In this document: in pieces, positions 43,986-57,227 of the stretch
Layout of the letters: every line of letters starts with the position of its first letter
How positions within the stretch are numbered: position 1 is the first letter of the stretch
Assembly (NCBI GenBank): GCA_964059195.1
Contig: CAXKWD010000006.1
Span: 1,914,530-1,978,529, forward strand
Direction: 5' to 3'
Source: Ectobius pallidus
Lineage: Eukaryota > Arthropoda > Insecta > Blattodea > Ectobiidae
DNA: 64,000 nucleotides
The notes under the pieces: generated by a model
Told to the model about the DNA's origin: nothing
Seen by the model: only the letters and a program-made list of their open reading frames with translations
Databases searched by the model: none
Program-made: the position numbers and the translations under genes

Positions 43986-44245
43986 AGTAGGAAAAGAGAA
44001 GCTGCAATTATTTGCCAAAACTTCTTAACGTGATAAACACGGAATTACTTTGTTACAAGCAAGAATGTTAGACCATATTTTTGGTCTTTAATAAATTGTT
44101 CAAGATTTACTATGGCAGCATATTTAGCTTGCACGTAGGGAAAAAGAGGAGCTGCAAGGATGCCAAAACTCCTTACAATTATGCATGCAGTATTACTTTA
44201 TAATAACATAAAGATGCTAAGCCTTGCTTGGCTTTTGTAAATTAA
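43986..44245 (+). repeat. Diverged tandem duplication, period ~148 bp
   Basis: GTAGGAAAAGAGAAGCTGCA at about 43987 and GTAGGGAAAAAGAGGAGCTG at about 44135 start similar segments. They share TGCCAAAAC, CTTCTTAA/CTCCTTAC, an ATTACTTT block and a TGCTAAG/TGTTAGAC plus TTGGYCTTT block. Two units, clearly diverged. Confidence 0.6.
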
Positions 44246-47200
44246 TGCAATGTTTGGATTGGAATTACTTAACTTGCATGTCGATTACTTCTGATGAGAA
44301 TGTGACTGCATTTAGCCGGACTGTAGTTAAGGGATGTACAGTTATTGAAGCTGAAGTTCTATGTTGCTGTAGATCATCCTGAACGGTGGCCAGTAGCGAG
44401 TCCTTCCATAGCTACAAGCTACGCTCCACAAAGTTCCAGGGCTGCTGCAATTCCAGTCTCCAAACTGGCTATGCGTTGAATATCTGCGTTGTTTCCATGC
44501 TGTAGTCTCGTATGTGCTGTGGTGTAACTGTACTACTAATATGCAGACTTGTGGTCTGTTGCTAAATTGGGGCTGTGCCCTTACGAAGCGACGATCGGTG
44601 AGGGAATGAGAAAAGTCTAACGGCCAAAATGCGTTCACATAATCATCTTACAAAGAGTCAGGTTCTAGAATCTCATGGAAGGCTCTTCCTGAAGTTTCGA
44701 GTAGCTTCCATCCACAATAAGAGTATTCTTAAAGCTAATAACATGCTGTAATTATTCTGTAACATAAAGAATCTGCATGTGAACATTTACATTCTAATTG
44801 TAATGTATAATTACACAGAAATTAGATAATTTTAATGCAGTAAATAATCGATCTGTTCATAAAGCTGCTCCTACAACCAAGTACAATGATCGATAGGACG
44901 CTTCTAAGTAAGCTAATGTATTCTGTCTGTAGCGCCAAGTAAATGTTAATGAGCTGTCACTCGACTTATCGATATTAGTTCGATGTCGGCAATGCAGCTT
45001 TCTATTGCTAATTAACATTAATTACTGTATTTACTGCTAATAGCCAATAATAACTGGAATAAATATGTAGAATTATTCCTCAGATAATAATATTATGGCC
45101 CATAATAAATATTTGTTTTATCTGAACGTAGATAAATGAATATAAGTGTGCTAAGAATTCTGTTTGCTAGTAACTGGCATCAGTGCCATCTAGTGACTTG
45201 TGTTAATACTTCATTACTAATATTTGCTATAAAAGTATAGTAAATAGGTTCTAAGCTCTACGAGCTTACATCTTCTATTGTTAGTTTCGTTTCCGAAACA
45301 AGGTTGACTCGGCAGATATTATTAGGGCAGATATGGATCTGCGACTACACCTTTCTTGTCACAGTATACAGAGTGTTAGCAGCTTGAGCGTCATTATAAT
45401 GGCTTTTGACCTATCACCTAACGGACCAAAAATGTTAACAAACACTTGGGCTAAAGTTAATGCTTTCCCCAGAAAGAATTGTCTAGTCTAGAATTTTTAT
45501 GTTCTTTCGAATTATCGCTTCAAAGTATAGGGAGTCATAGCTATTAGGAAAGTATAGAACATGAAAGACAAGTTTATTATGTACAGTACCTTGGAGCTAA
45601 ATGAAAGAATACGGCCACTACAGTAATTTTCAAATGGGAAGGGTTTTCCTTCACCGCCAATCACGTGTACGAGCTAAAGAGTACCGCTATCAGGAAGGGT
45701 CTTCCTTCCGTCTCGCCGTTTCTGATTGGACCGCGTATCTAAGCAAGAGGAAGAACAAAACGCTTCCCGTTTGAAAAATACTGTAGATGGCCACTTTATA
45801 TTGAAAGTAGTTTGGAAATTTTTTTCTGTTTATTCGTGTCTTTAAACAGCACAGACTTCTACTGATCTGCAACGAGATCCTTGTTCCTTCTTATTAGGTA
45901 AAGTAAAAACTGATTATTAAGCATTATCCATAACGTTATTGTGTTACGTGCACGTCAGAGATAAATGACATTATGTCACAAACTTGGAACATTAAAGAGG
46001 AGCTAATATATACAGAGTCTCTGAGAATGAGCTTTCTCATGGTTTCTTAGGATTCCCATGAAGTAGGCCTATGTATCATATGTAATGAATTGGAAGAGTT
46101 TCCAAATGACCTTATTAAGTTTCAATATGACCAACCATTAACACTATGACAGACGTCAAAGCGAAATTAAGTTTCAGCCCACACTCTGGCAGAAACATCG
46201 GGCTTAATGCTTGAAATTGCTTGCTTAGGTGTTCAACATACTCAAATCTTTCACTGCAGACGTAGCTTCAGTCTCTTCCACAAGATGGCACACACTTTTG
46301 ACTTTGTGGAATATCTAATTGTAGACAGCGGTGAGAAGCAGGGGTTTGAACAAGGACTTTCGGGTTCTTTCAACATCTCCTTCTGATGATCCGAGCCTCC
46401 CTGTTGTTTTTTTTTTCATTTTTGTGTACTGCAGGTCTTCTTAAATTGTTTGTGTTACCCCAAGCGTAAGTCATATATGCAGTTTCTTTCTATGGTAACC
46501 ATTTCAAATAAGGCAAACAGATAGAAAACAAAGAGCACTAAAACAGACAATTTGTATGCATGTTGTGATTTTTGTAATAACGCACAACAGCGTTTCTAGA
46601 GTACGTAACACTGTTCAAGCACATGTCCGCAAAATGATAAAGTTAGCAATAATGACTTTATATGACGACAACCTTAACAAAACAAAAGCCGCACACACAC
46701 ACTCACACATACATGAACGCAATCTGTTTGAGTTACTACATTATTTTAAAGAAATTTTCAATTCATTACATACTTCACAGGAAACAATCCCCGCCATTCA
46801 TTCTCGGAGACCTTTATTTTTTATTTACTTCAACTTTTCTTAGTGAAACTTGGCAAACTTCTTTTACATATACATACAAAATCTTACGCTCCTTTTGTAT
46901 CGAGGTCTTAAATCTAGATTATTTTATTTTTTGGGGAAATGACGGAGTTCGTTTCTTTGCAACAATACCATGCTGTCACATTTGCCCTCTTCCAAAGGGT
47001 AACTAGCTCGTTTTTACGCAAAGGGAATAGTGCTTTACATCCCAGAAAAATATGAGAATTGTATATTGCGATACAATAATAGTAAGTGCATCATTGGAGA
47101 AACGGGAAAGAGTTTGAATGAGAAGCCGAGGTTCGAATGCATATAACACTTACCACACTAATTTTTTCCGATAGCGAATAATAAAAGTAGTACCTACGAG

Positions 47201-47348
47201 AAAATAATTAATCACTAACAGCTGTTCGAAGTGGTGCTCAAATTACAAGGGTAGCAACCACAAAAAGTAGTGACTATTTTAATTTCGGTGGTGACCGATG
47301 CATCGATTAATTTAGCGCAAGCGCAACTAGTGGAATCATAGGTAGCTG
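44246..47348. other. No recognisable gene
   Basis: Frames of 98 (minus, 44342-44638) and 114 codons (plus, 46662-47006) show no motif. Around 45630-45740 there are two CCAAT-type boxes (GCCAATCACGTG and, inverted, GATTGGACCGCG) beside GAAGGGTTTTCCTTC-like hairpins, a possible promoter or small MITE. A short CA run lies at 46691-46716. Confidence 0.4.
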
Positions 47349-47657
47349 GAAAAAGTAAGTAAAGTGTTCCCTATACAATCCATAGAGGCCCAGAGGGTTC
47401 CAGGAGCTTGAGACTCCCAGATTTTTAGACATTCGGCACGTGGAGGTGTAACGTTGCCAGCCTTACGCACCGACCGCCTTTACCCCCAGGATTGATCCTG
47501 GTACTCATTTTTGTTGGAGACTGAGTCGACTCCAAGGCCATAGTGCCACCAGAAGGATTAGGCCAGTTGAAAAACTCCAACAACTTCATCGGAATCGAAT
47601 CCGCGACCTTCCGGTTTGTAGCGCATCGCCTCAACCTCTATGCTACGGCGTATCCCC
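47349..47657 (-). mobile_element. SINE S1 copy, minus strand
   Basis: Reads on the minus strand from GGGGATACGCCGTAGCATAG through a B-box-like GGATTCGATTCC, the S1 body and a CACTTTACTTACTTTTT end. Short tagctgg repeats flank it (47343-47349 and 47663-47669), offset by a few bases on the right. Frames inside it are repeat sequence. Confidence 0.85.
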
Positions 47658-49249
47658 ATATTTAGCTGGTGGATGGATTAAATCTCAATTAAATATTAAG
47701 AAAAAAAGATTGAAGGTTATTTTTAATTGTTAGAATTGAACTAGAAGATACGACTATATTCCACGTCTGGAAAATGTACTACATATCACAAGTTAAAGGG
47801 TTTGATATAGTAACTCGCGTAGGCTGCAAAGAAAGCGAAAGATGTAGGTAGGTTATGTTATCAGCACTGGTTGCCAGGAAATCCAAATTTTTACCATGCT
47901 AGCATGAAAGGCTAATGGATCAAAAACACTGTCTTGGGAAAAAATATTTGCCAGATGCCAAATCCTCAATTCCGTAAAAATGGACGTAAGCCTTTTACTT
48001 CCATTGTACAGATATACAGAATATAAATGAACTTCTGTTATGTTAAAAATTCACAAGTTTAATTAACTTGTCAACTGTGGCCAGACAAAATGTAGTAACC
48101 CTTACTTTTTTCCGAAAATGAGGTTAGGTTCCATAGCTGATAATGAAATATAAATGCTGGCCGAAGTAGGCAACCCTACAGAAATTCTATGGTGGATAAA
48201 AAACTTGAAAACCATAACAAGCTTTTTAGGAAGTCTCAAATTCAAACTGGCCAATAAGTGTAACCACCATAATAGCTCAGCATACTAGTCACATGTACCA
48301 ACTAATGTCTTTCGATGAGAAAGTTGCAGTGTATCATAATTTCTATACTTTTACTATATTTTTATTCAGACTGTTGTTTCTCTCTCCTGGAAAATTTTAC
48401 TTTTGAGGGTTACGCGATTTGGCTTGGACACAGTCGCTATGTTGTGGTATATAATATACTTACAAGTTAAAAAAAAATTGTTTTCGTAAACATTAGAAAT
48501 GTTTATTTCAATATTTTTCTATCTCGAATTACATACTAACTTGCTTTTCAGGACTTTGTATATCTGCTTTCATTTGTATACTCTGTACTGTAGGTGTTTA
48601 TTTTGTCTGCATTGGAAGACAGTACATCACATGGACTCCGTATTCTGGAATTTAGATTTCATGGAGAGTCCGCATTGTTTTTAATACTTGTCCTCACACG
48701 ACCATGGGGAATGAACTGAAAGTTAATTCGCTGCGAACAAAGGCAGCAGGCGCAGAGTAGAGTGACTGTATTTTTAGAATTTTGTAATAAACTGGTGGTG
48801 AGGTGTGGGGGAATGTGTCCTGCAAAGGAAGCTTGAATCCGGCCAGGTTAATTAAGTATACAAACGATAACCAATACCGTCAATATTTCAACTGGTAGCA
48901 CAAATTGCAATCCCGTTTAGTTGAAATCAATAAAGTTATAGTACAGCATGGGATTTGTTCCCAATCCCCTCTGAGCCTACCTTAAAGCTGCTGTGTGCAC
49001 ACAAGACTTCATTCACCTCACTCAGATATCTGTCTCAGAAAATGTCAACAAACTCAGCACTTTTGAGAATATTTCTATTCCGCATTCTCCTTTCCATCCA
49101 TTTCTACTTTTTTAATATCCCACTCACTTTGTTCGATACATTCTCTTCCAGCAACCGTGTGTTAAATGCTCGCTCTATCTTCAAACTATTTACGTGCAAT
49201 AAATAGTGACATTATAATAAGAGGATATTTTAAGAGAAACTTTCCTTTA
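47658..49249. other. No recognisable gene
   Basis: AT-rich. A (minus) GC patch near 48690-48850 has no identifiable content. Confidence 0.4.
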
Positions 49250-49580
49250 ACACCAGGATTCAAATCAGTGAACTCCGTCTTAACATGCAGATTCTATACC
49301 AATTGAGCAGCCAGTGTTCGAATCACGGCGCCAGATGGCATCTTTCTGCTATGAGTACCCTTAGTTGTCGAATTCTGTGAATTGTGAGGCACACTGATTT
49401 ATTAATTTTGTGGCCGGGTTTCCATTTATTGTATAGTATCATTTGAAATGTATTTATGAATCCACAGAATATTGTTTGTGTTGATCATTGCATGAGAATG
49501 TAACGAGCTAGCTCTGTTGGTAGAGCATCGGGACGATAATCCATAGGTCACGTGTTTGAATCATGATGCCATATGCTTCT
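49250..49580. mobile_element. Facing tRNA-like SINE heads
   Basis: On the plus strand 49507-49580 reads AGCTCTGTTGGTAGAGCATC (tRNA D-arm-like A box), then GTGTTTGAATCATGATGCC (B box). On the minus strand 49320-49255 reads GCTCAATTGGTATAGAATCT and then TTTGAATCCTGGTG. The anticodon stem of the plus copy cannot pair and position 33 is not T, so it is no functional tRNA. Two heads of one family in opposite orientation about 180 bp apart suggest an inverted SINE pair or one rearranged element. Confidence 0.55.
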
Positions 49581-52500
49581 TTTCCTGAAACATTCTCATA
49601 TATTATTCAACAGAAACAAACTCTGTGGATTCATTTAACATATCTACCAGATCATGTACGTTAAACGGAAATATAATTTATGTTACTGTGAAACTTTTGA
49701 AAGGTATTCCTTATTTTGTTATATACAAAGCCAATATTTTATTTACCCTCTCTTTCAGACGTTCTGTTCCGTTTCTTCTTTTCTAATCCATCCATTAGAA
49801 TCTATTTCTACCAGGCATGTTTTTTTTTTCAATCGCAACTTTAAATAGAACGCACAGAATATATTACATATAAAAAGGATAGGAAAAAAGAAAGAAATAA
49901 AGAAAGTGTAATGTTTTAAACTGTTTCTCACATTAGAGGTATAATTTATGGATTACAAGAAATCATCTTGACAACAAGCAACAATGCTTCTCATTAGATA
50001 GTATCCAAGCATTATTTTTAAGGCTATTACATTTAAATTGTTATTAAATCCAACTTAATAAAAAACTATAGGTGTTATTACTGTTCTAGTGTGATTTAGA
50101 ATGAAAATACATGGACTGAGAATAAAATTGTAAATACTATGAATATGAACAATAGCATAAGTCTGCTAGCCCTCTGAAAGCCCTTTAACGATATGTTGAA
50201 GGATTGGATGCATAGGTATCTGATTTCTTCTTCCACTGACAGATAGCTGGTGTATGTGAGTATGTTTACAAACTTTCTAATACTGTAGGCGTAGGCCATG
50301 TTTGCCTATTTAGAAAATAATATTTATGGGGGTCTTCTATGTTTATACCTTAGTCGACAGGTACTTCAACAGTCTGTTGATACCAATGTGACTGATTTGA
50401 GGTAGGCCTACTCTTAATGAGTTTTAAGTTTCAACACATGCAGAAGAGACCGGCAAATGAAGTGTAAAGTCAACATCAATCATTCATGCATTCATTTGGT
50501 TTTCAGTGCAGAATGCAATATTTTCACAGTAACATGTATCATTATTTGGGGTATGTAAACTTAACTTTACTATGCTGTAGAATAGGAGGTGTGATAAGCA
50601 TATTTCCTTCAGTATATATCGAATTAAGTACATAATCATTTTTAATATAAAATAAGTTTTCCTTTTCCTACCGTATTTGTGTTAATAAATTTCAAACCTT
50701 AGCATATCATCTTGTGTAAGATAACGTTCTATAGCAAAAGAAGCACCTTTACAGGTCCATAAACTTTAAAAACGACTGCTGCATCATTTACATAATGTGA
50801 CTAGAAATGTCGTTCTTCGAGTCTCTTCGTTTATATTGTTACCCTCGAATGGACACGGAGGCTGTATACTTGAGAATTTCGATGGTAGTGTAAACTAACA
50901 TACACAGAACTCATAAAAAAGGTTTTAAATATTTAATTCTGAATGTAAGCTAGGTAGTCCCACTCCAAACTGTCACAATAAAAGCGGAATATAGGTGGCA
51001 GATAGAACACTTCAAGTGAATGTTAAGTACCTGGTTGTTTATGTATGAGTGTAGAGGAACAAAAAGCGCAATTTCGTTCTAGCGTAATTGTAACTACCCT
51101 AGCATCCAGTCAACCGCTACGAAAACCTAGAGTCTAGTATTCCTAAAAATAAGACCCTCTTTTTTTTATAAGCATCGCTTAGTGGATGTGTTTCAACGAG
51201 AATGAGTTAGTGAGGCACAGTCGATGGGTCAGTAGTAAGAGCTCATTGTTCGATAATAATGAATTCATCCTCAATAAGATTGCGTTGGGTTTACTTGTAG
51301 GAATTGTTCAGAGTAGAGTTTCTAGAAACAAATAATTTTTTTACTACATTCTCTCTGCTGTTAAAACATATTTATATACATATAATTATCATATTGCGTT
51401 TAGACACAAATACGGCCATTTCAGAGTTACAAATAAGACAGACACAAGAAAAATTACAACAAATAATCACAAAGTTAAATTAAATATAAAAATTCATAAA
51501 GAGCATAGAAGGGATTTCTTATTAACTATTTGTAGACTATGTTTGAAGACAATAACACTCGAAACTATCGCGGCGCTGATTGGCTATTTACGATGATTTC
51601 TCGGGTTGTCTGCCGTGTCAATAGTATTAAATTAAAGCTTTCGACCATCATCGCACCATGGCCTTCCTCAGAAATGTTTGGTTGGAATGAGTGTTTTCAC
51701 ATTTGTAGGGACGAGGAATAATATTAATGGAGAAAAGTTATCTCATTGACTAATTTAATAATTCTACTCCTAAAGTAAAAATAAAAATCAGTGCAACAAT
51801 GGTCTAAACAAGAAAAAGTGTGGCAGGGTCTCAACGTTCTGAACAGTATACCGTATAACTAAGTAGTTACATTGATCTAGCAAGATAGAACACCCCACTT
51901 CAAACAAAACTGGATTTCCCTAATGTTTGAAAAGTCACAAGTGTGGATCGTTGACTTGGTTTCTCGCCAATCTAAAATAAAAATAGTGACTTAGATCACT
52001 GTTGCGCTGACCCCTTCAATTGTTCAAGTTTCGAATTTCACGAAGAGAGGTTTACAATGAGACCTACTGAGACATTCTTTGATGATTCGAAAAATGATCT
52101 TTTCAGGTATCATGATATTTAAAATTCTGCTCGAACTCCCCCAAAGCAATAATAATAAATACATTTATCTCATGACTAACTTGAAACAAGCACCAACATT
52201 GGGCTGAGCACTCACCCGGGCTGCCCTTCATGTCCTTGCCAGGTCAAAAATATATGTGAACAGAAGATAATCCTTTTCCTGACAGGTCGCGGTCTTGTAA
52301 GGCCCCAGTGACGTGGGACACATAAACATCCCTGCGACAGGACAGGTTAAAGTGAGAGGAAGAATTAATATACTTTTGTTTAAATTGCCTACAGCGATTC
52401 AAAGTAGACAGACTTTTAAAATTCATTCTATACTATTTATTCATATCGCCTGCGCAGTTATAAGTAGAACCAGCCAAAGAGTAACCTTTAAGAGCAACAA

Positions 52501-53017
52501 AGGCGAACCCAAACCGGTGATAGGCCCTAATTTCATTCTAACTTTTGGTGGCGGATGTACAGTTGAGTGCACTAAAACTTTCCGATGCTTCTGGTTTCTT
52601 CTAGTGTTTTTTATTTATTGAATCTCCTTATTGCTTTAGTTCCACACTAGTGCTGGATAACCAATCTTTTATTGGTTTGAATTGAAGTCTGACCATATAA
52701 ACACTATGAACAACACTCAGGCCTAGTGAGCGGTGAAAGGGGGTGTATTATGGAAACATTTCACTTCAATGGCTAGAAGGGGGCACAACAAATGTCTTGA
52801 CTAGCACCTGGATGAATCCTACTCGTATTGGTTTCTTGTAAAAAAATCTGGCACTCAAACATAACCTATGGATAGTGAACGCAGGTAGATTTCAGATTCA
52901 GGAGCGAAGGAGTGGGGGAATAAAAATACATTAAGTGGAATATTAGCCTCTGCTGAATATCCGCCAACGCGAAAAGAGAGTAAGCGGAGGGATGGGGAGC
53001 AGGGATGTCGGAGCCGG
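49581..53017. other. Unique-looking AT-rich DNA, no gene
   Basis: No frame with a recognisable motif. One TAGGCCTA at 50403-50410. An open stretch at 52313-52621 has no family resemblance. Confidence 0.45.
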
Positions 53018-53090
53018 TTATATATTCCCTTGCAAACATGCGACCAGATTCCGTGCTTTCGACGGTCAGTACGTCTGCGGTTGCGATTGG
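53018..53090 (-). promoter_or_regulatory. CCAAT plus TATA promoter-like cluster
   Basis: On the minus strand, GGCCAATCGC (CCAAT at 53090-53086) is followed about 60 bp downstream by AATATATAA (53026-53018). Next comes a GC-rich CCGGCTCCGACATCCCTGCT where a start site would fall. An open minus-strand frame (53235-52855) crosses the cluster and is therefore probably not coding. It could be an LTR or element promoter. I found no TG/CA ends or duplicated copy in the window. Confidence 0.35.
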
Positions 53091-54220
53091 CCGAAAAGCT
53101 GTTGGTCGTCATCGTCAGAAAGAAAGCGAGAGTACAATAAAAAACATTGCGTTCTAAATATATCAAAGTAAATATAATAATAAAGGAAAATAAGGTATAC
53201 CGGAAAAGATTGGATAGCCTCAGCCATAAAGCCATAATGGAGGCTTCGCCCCTGCTAATGTGTATTTTATTCAGTCAACTGGAAGTTTACTAGAATTTAC
53301 AGTACTCGTAAAATCCAACTGAAACGCCGGGTGTTTTTCGCCGAGCTCGAATTAATTAAACTGTACATTTACGCGTACATTAGCTAACCGCTACATTCGC
53401 CTCAATCAAGTTACTATTAAGTGAAGTTAGGGAGAATATCGGAGTTTATTAAAATCCCTGAAATTGGAAATATTGATTAAAAAAGCGTACTCAAAAACAT
53501 TAAACTCTCTGTATCGTCTTGTTTCCTCTTCACTCGTTCGTGAATAAACTTATAAACATGGAAGACTTGATTATGTTGATTTCAGGACATTTTGAAATGA
53601 AGTTGAAGTGAGACCCTCTTGAGCTTTCTCAGGAGCTGTTCGTATGAACTTCAACATGTACATCTGTACAGAGCTCGCGGAAGATTTACCATGTGGCCCA
53701 GCGTTCATTTAATGAGAAATGAAAGTATTTATTTATAATTCACCTATAAGGCCTCTCGGTATGTTATTGGATAGCTTAAGAGTTATAAGAACACGTTCTT
53801 ATTAATGCCTCATACAGGTTTCTTTCACAACGCATATGTCAACTCACCTAATAGTAAAATGAGAGATGATATCCAGGGAGAGAATACCGGGAGCTGGCGC
53901 GCTTGTATAGGAAGCAGTTGAAGCCAACTACCATAACCCCCAAGAACAGCAAGATGATGACTAGCCATATAGAATATAACATAGATCCTGCGAAGATTCA
54001 TGAGTTAAAACGACGCAACATTGTATAAGTTATATATGTGTGTGTATATATATAAATTATATATATAAATTTGAAATATCGATATGCCCTGAATTCATAA
54101 TCACCCCCATAGTAAGCATTAACCTATTACAGAAGGGCCTAAAATGTACTTAAGAAACGAGCAACTATCTGTAATGGGGGTATAAATATTAAGCCTGAAA
54201 GTAAATTAGTTAAGCGATCA
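53091..54220. other. No recognisable gene
   Basis: Contains a TA/TG-rich run (54029-54072). Nothing else recognised. Confidence 0.45.
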
Positions 54221-54222
54221 TA

Positions 54223-55105
54223 CGAGGGTGTATCAAAAAGTAACGGGAAGACATTTTTTGGTTTGGACACTATGATTTCCTTTTATTCAAATTTAATTAC
54301 AAACTCTCAAAATACTATCCTTGTGAGGCTACACATAGGTTCCAACGTTCTATCTACTTTTCAAAACACTCAAATAAGCCCTTGTTTGACACCCTCTTCA
54401 GTATACCCGAAATAGCACTATTTAGTTCGTTATCGGTTTGAAAATGGCGCCCACGAAGTAATTTTTTCACTCGTGGAAACAGGTAGAAGTCTCAGGGTGC
54501 AAGATCCGGCGGTTATGGTGGATGGGGCATGATTTCGATACCTAGTTGAGTGATTGCCTCTTGTGTTGCTTTGGCTCGATTAGCAGGGGCGTTGTCCTGG
54601 TGGAGGATCCACTTTTCTGTAGCCTACATCATTACGAATTATGTCTTCAACTACCCAAACGTAATGTGCATCATGTTTGCAATCTTCGCTATTGTTAATC
54701 GTCGATCTTCCTGCAGCATGGCGTCAATGGTGTTGCAGTTCACCTCAGTTTTTGACGTGGAGCATCTTCAAGACTTGTTTCACCATCTTTAAATTTTTTA
54801 TGCCGTTCAAAAAACGTGTTTTTTTATAAGGCTTGGTCTCCACATGCTTCCTGTCACATTTGCAGCGTTTCAGTTCCTGATTTTTTTCAAAAGAACATAA
54901 AACCAAATTGATGCTCCATGTTGGGTCACTGAAATACATGCTTACAAAATGGCTTCCTCAGACAAACTGAACAGCACAACGATGGTGTCGCGGATATCCC
55001 AGTGTCAGTCAAGGTAAGGCCTCTCTATTACCTTGATTGGTGAATTTTTATTCGCGCACGTTTAAACAGAAAAAATAATTCCCGTTACTTTTTGATACAC
55101 CCTCG
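54223..55105 (-). mobile_element. Mariner element, internally deleted, TA TSD
   Basis: The ends CGAGGGTGTATCAAAAAGTA and the complement of TACTTTTTGATACACCCTCG are perfect inverted repeats with TA outside (54221-54222 and 55106-55107). The inverted repeat extends to at least 27 bp. It encodes a decayed transposase on the minus strand. At 883 bp it is shorter than a full mariner (about 1.3 kb), consistent with an internal deletion. Confidence 0.92.
54330..54945 (-). pseudogene. Mariner transposase remnant
   Basis: The C-terminal half is one minus-strand frame with five or six stops. MPHPP, stop, PPDLAP, stop, DFYLFPRVKKLLRGRHF corresponds to the HxPYSPDLAPxDFxLFP block that holds the third catalytic acidic residue of mariners. 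It continues TDNELNSAISGILKRVSNKG and ends with IERWNLCVASQG and a stop. The N-terminal part (from MYFSDPTWSINLVLCS near 54939) is weakly recognisable, with TRFLNGIKNLK where mariners have an F-E-W-H-K-R-F block. The first two catalytic D blocks are not recognisable. An inactive, old copy. Confidence 0.8.
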
Positions 55106-55107
55106 TA

Positions 55108-57227
55108 GTAATGTAGAACGAGAAGTATATTCTGAACAGTTATATAGCTACAAAAAACAGTTATTTGTGCTAATAAACCGAAATAAATAACTAATACAAA
55201 CTAATAGAAGCCAAAATCAGTAAATGACAGTAACAAAATTTTCAGAGACATTCTCTTATTAAAACTATAATTTGGCGTCTTATGACATCTTTATATGTCG
55301 GAAGCAAATATCCCTACAGCGGAAAGTTTTCTCAAATTATGCCCTTGTGAGAGGGAGAGAGAGAGCTAGAGAAAGAGGGAGATACATGAAAGTGGTATTT
55401 ATATCGTGTACCTTGTGAATCAAGATTTATTTAAAATGTTTCATTGAAGTTGACGTTTCCTATTTTAGGAGGGTTAATGCAATAAAAGAGACCTGTAGCT
55501 TCATCACTTTAATATATCTTTGTAGGTTATCAGTTGACATAAAATAGGATACCTGTCGCAAGGGTATTAGTCACAGATCCTTCGGGTAGCTCCCCTTTAA
55601 GGTGACTCTGAGCTTCGTTTTATTCACAATGGAGTGGAAGTGCTATCATTGTACCTTCCTATCCCAACGGATGAAGAATGCAATTTTTCGCGTTACTAAT
55701 GCTCCGGAATGCCGTCCGCGTCATTAAACAGAGATTACTGTGATTGAACTTGCGCTTAATCGCATTAAGTGCATCCAACTACAAATATAAAGTCTCTAGT
55801 CCCAGTGCGTCCGTAGTGTGTATGGGAATCAGTAAATCCATTCGTACGTACGCTAGAGACTGCCCGTCAAAAGAATCCTAGATGTTAACATGGATCCAGA
55901 GGTGATTCCCTAGCACGAATTTAGTTGCCTGGATTTTTCCTCTCTGTTCTTTTCAGCATGAATCTATGTCATAGAAGGATTTGTATTCGTATAGGTCTGT
56001 CTTAATTGGAGTTAGTTGCTTCTATTAGGCGTATGCTATAGTTTCTTTTCACAAGGTCAGAGTAAAAAGACGTCCAGGTTTTGTGCATATTGTCCCAGTG
56101 CACCGAGAAAGTTTTTAGGACAACTAAATGTCACGATTTTTGAGGAATTGTTACTTGTGTTAGATAGCTACACAAGTAGCGATGGGAGTTCTCTATTGAA
56201 AACATCGGAATTATTCCATTCTTGAAAGTTCTCGCGATATCAAGAACCGTAAGTATAAAAAGTATTCGAATGGCTTAATGCTATGAAAAGCGTGTAGAGA
56301 GGATGATTTCCAGAGTTCTCGCTCAGTCCTATCACTTCGGTTAACTTCAGTATTGCCAGGCTGCCGATTCCTTAACAGACTATCGCAGTGCAGACGGGAC
56401 AGCGTTCTTATGGATATTTACTGTGTGAACGCCAGTATCAGAATGCCGTTAATGTAATATCTGATGGCGCTGCATGAAACTAACTACTATTGGTTTGTGG
56501 TTCACTGTATGGGTGAGCCACGCCCATTGCGGAACGAATAGCTGTTGATTTTGTAACATGATGAAAATGCGGATGTGAAAATTCGAATAACGATTTTAGT
56601 TATAAATCGAGTCAGATTTTAGTAGTTCTCGCCTAACGACCCTGCAGTCATCCGAGAACTTTTTCATTCGAATGATCATTCGGTCGTGTATATTATTCGA
56701 GAACAGATTACTTGATTCTTTAAATCATTCGATTCTTCGATATCTACCAGAGATACTCTACTGCAGATTTCAAGATTTTTACGATAGTAATTTGTTACTG
56801 GCATAAATTAAGTTGGCATCTGATCGAAATTATTACTGTAATTTCTTGCTATTATTACCCAATGCTGACTTTTCCCCTTTTTTTTTTTTACTTTACTTTC
56901 TGCCTGTTACTAATTTACTAATTTAAGTTCTGCAACCAGTAAATTTTGATAGTTTTCGTTTTAAGTGAAGATGCCTAACAGAAAATTGCGTATAACGTTA
57001 TTCATATTAACTAATTCAAACCACAGCTAACACTGCAGACCTTTATTCTTACAGGAGAGACGTTTATATGAAGACAATCACAATAGATACCCCTTAAGAA
57101 GCGATAACCTTAACCATAGTACCAGACAGGCTAATAATTTTAATACACAATTTTGCAGCCTGACCAAGACAATAAATAAATATGAATGTATGAGAATCAA
57201 AGAAAAGTCAAGATGGTGCCTTATTAC
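55108..57227. other. No recognisable gene
   Basis: A purine-rich GA tract at about 55348-55384. A TTCGAATGATCATTCG-type palindromic patch near 56666. No transposon protein recognised. Confidence 0.45.

Noticed and set aside
46691..46716. CRISPR-like or regulatory CA repeat
   Set aside because: A short simple CA tract without spacers. No CRISPR array exists in this eukaryotic sequence.
49507..49580. Candidate tRNA gene
   Set aside because: The D-arm and B box are present, but the anticodon stem does not pair and no acceptor stem forms. Better read as a SINE head.
52855..53235. 126-codon minus-strand frame as a gene
   Set aside because: It runs straight through a CCAAT/TATA cluster and a GC-rich leader-like stretch, so is more likely promoter or repeat DNA. 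Not excluded with certainty.
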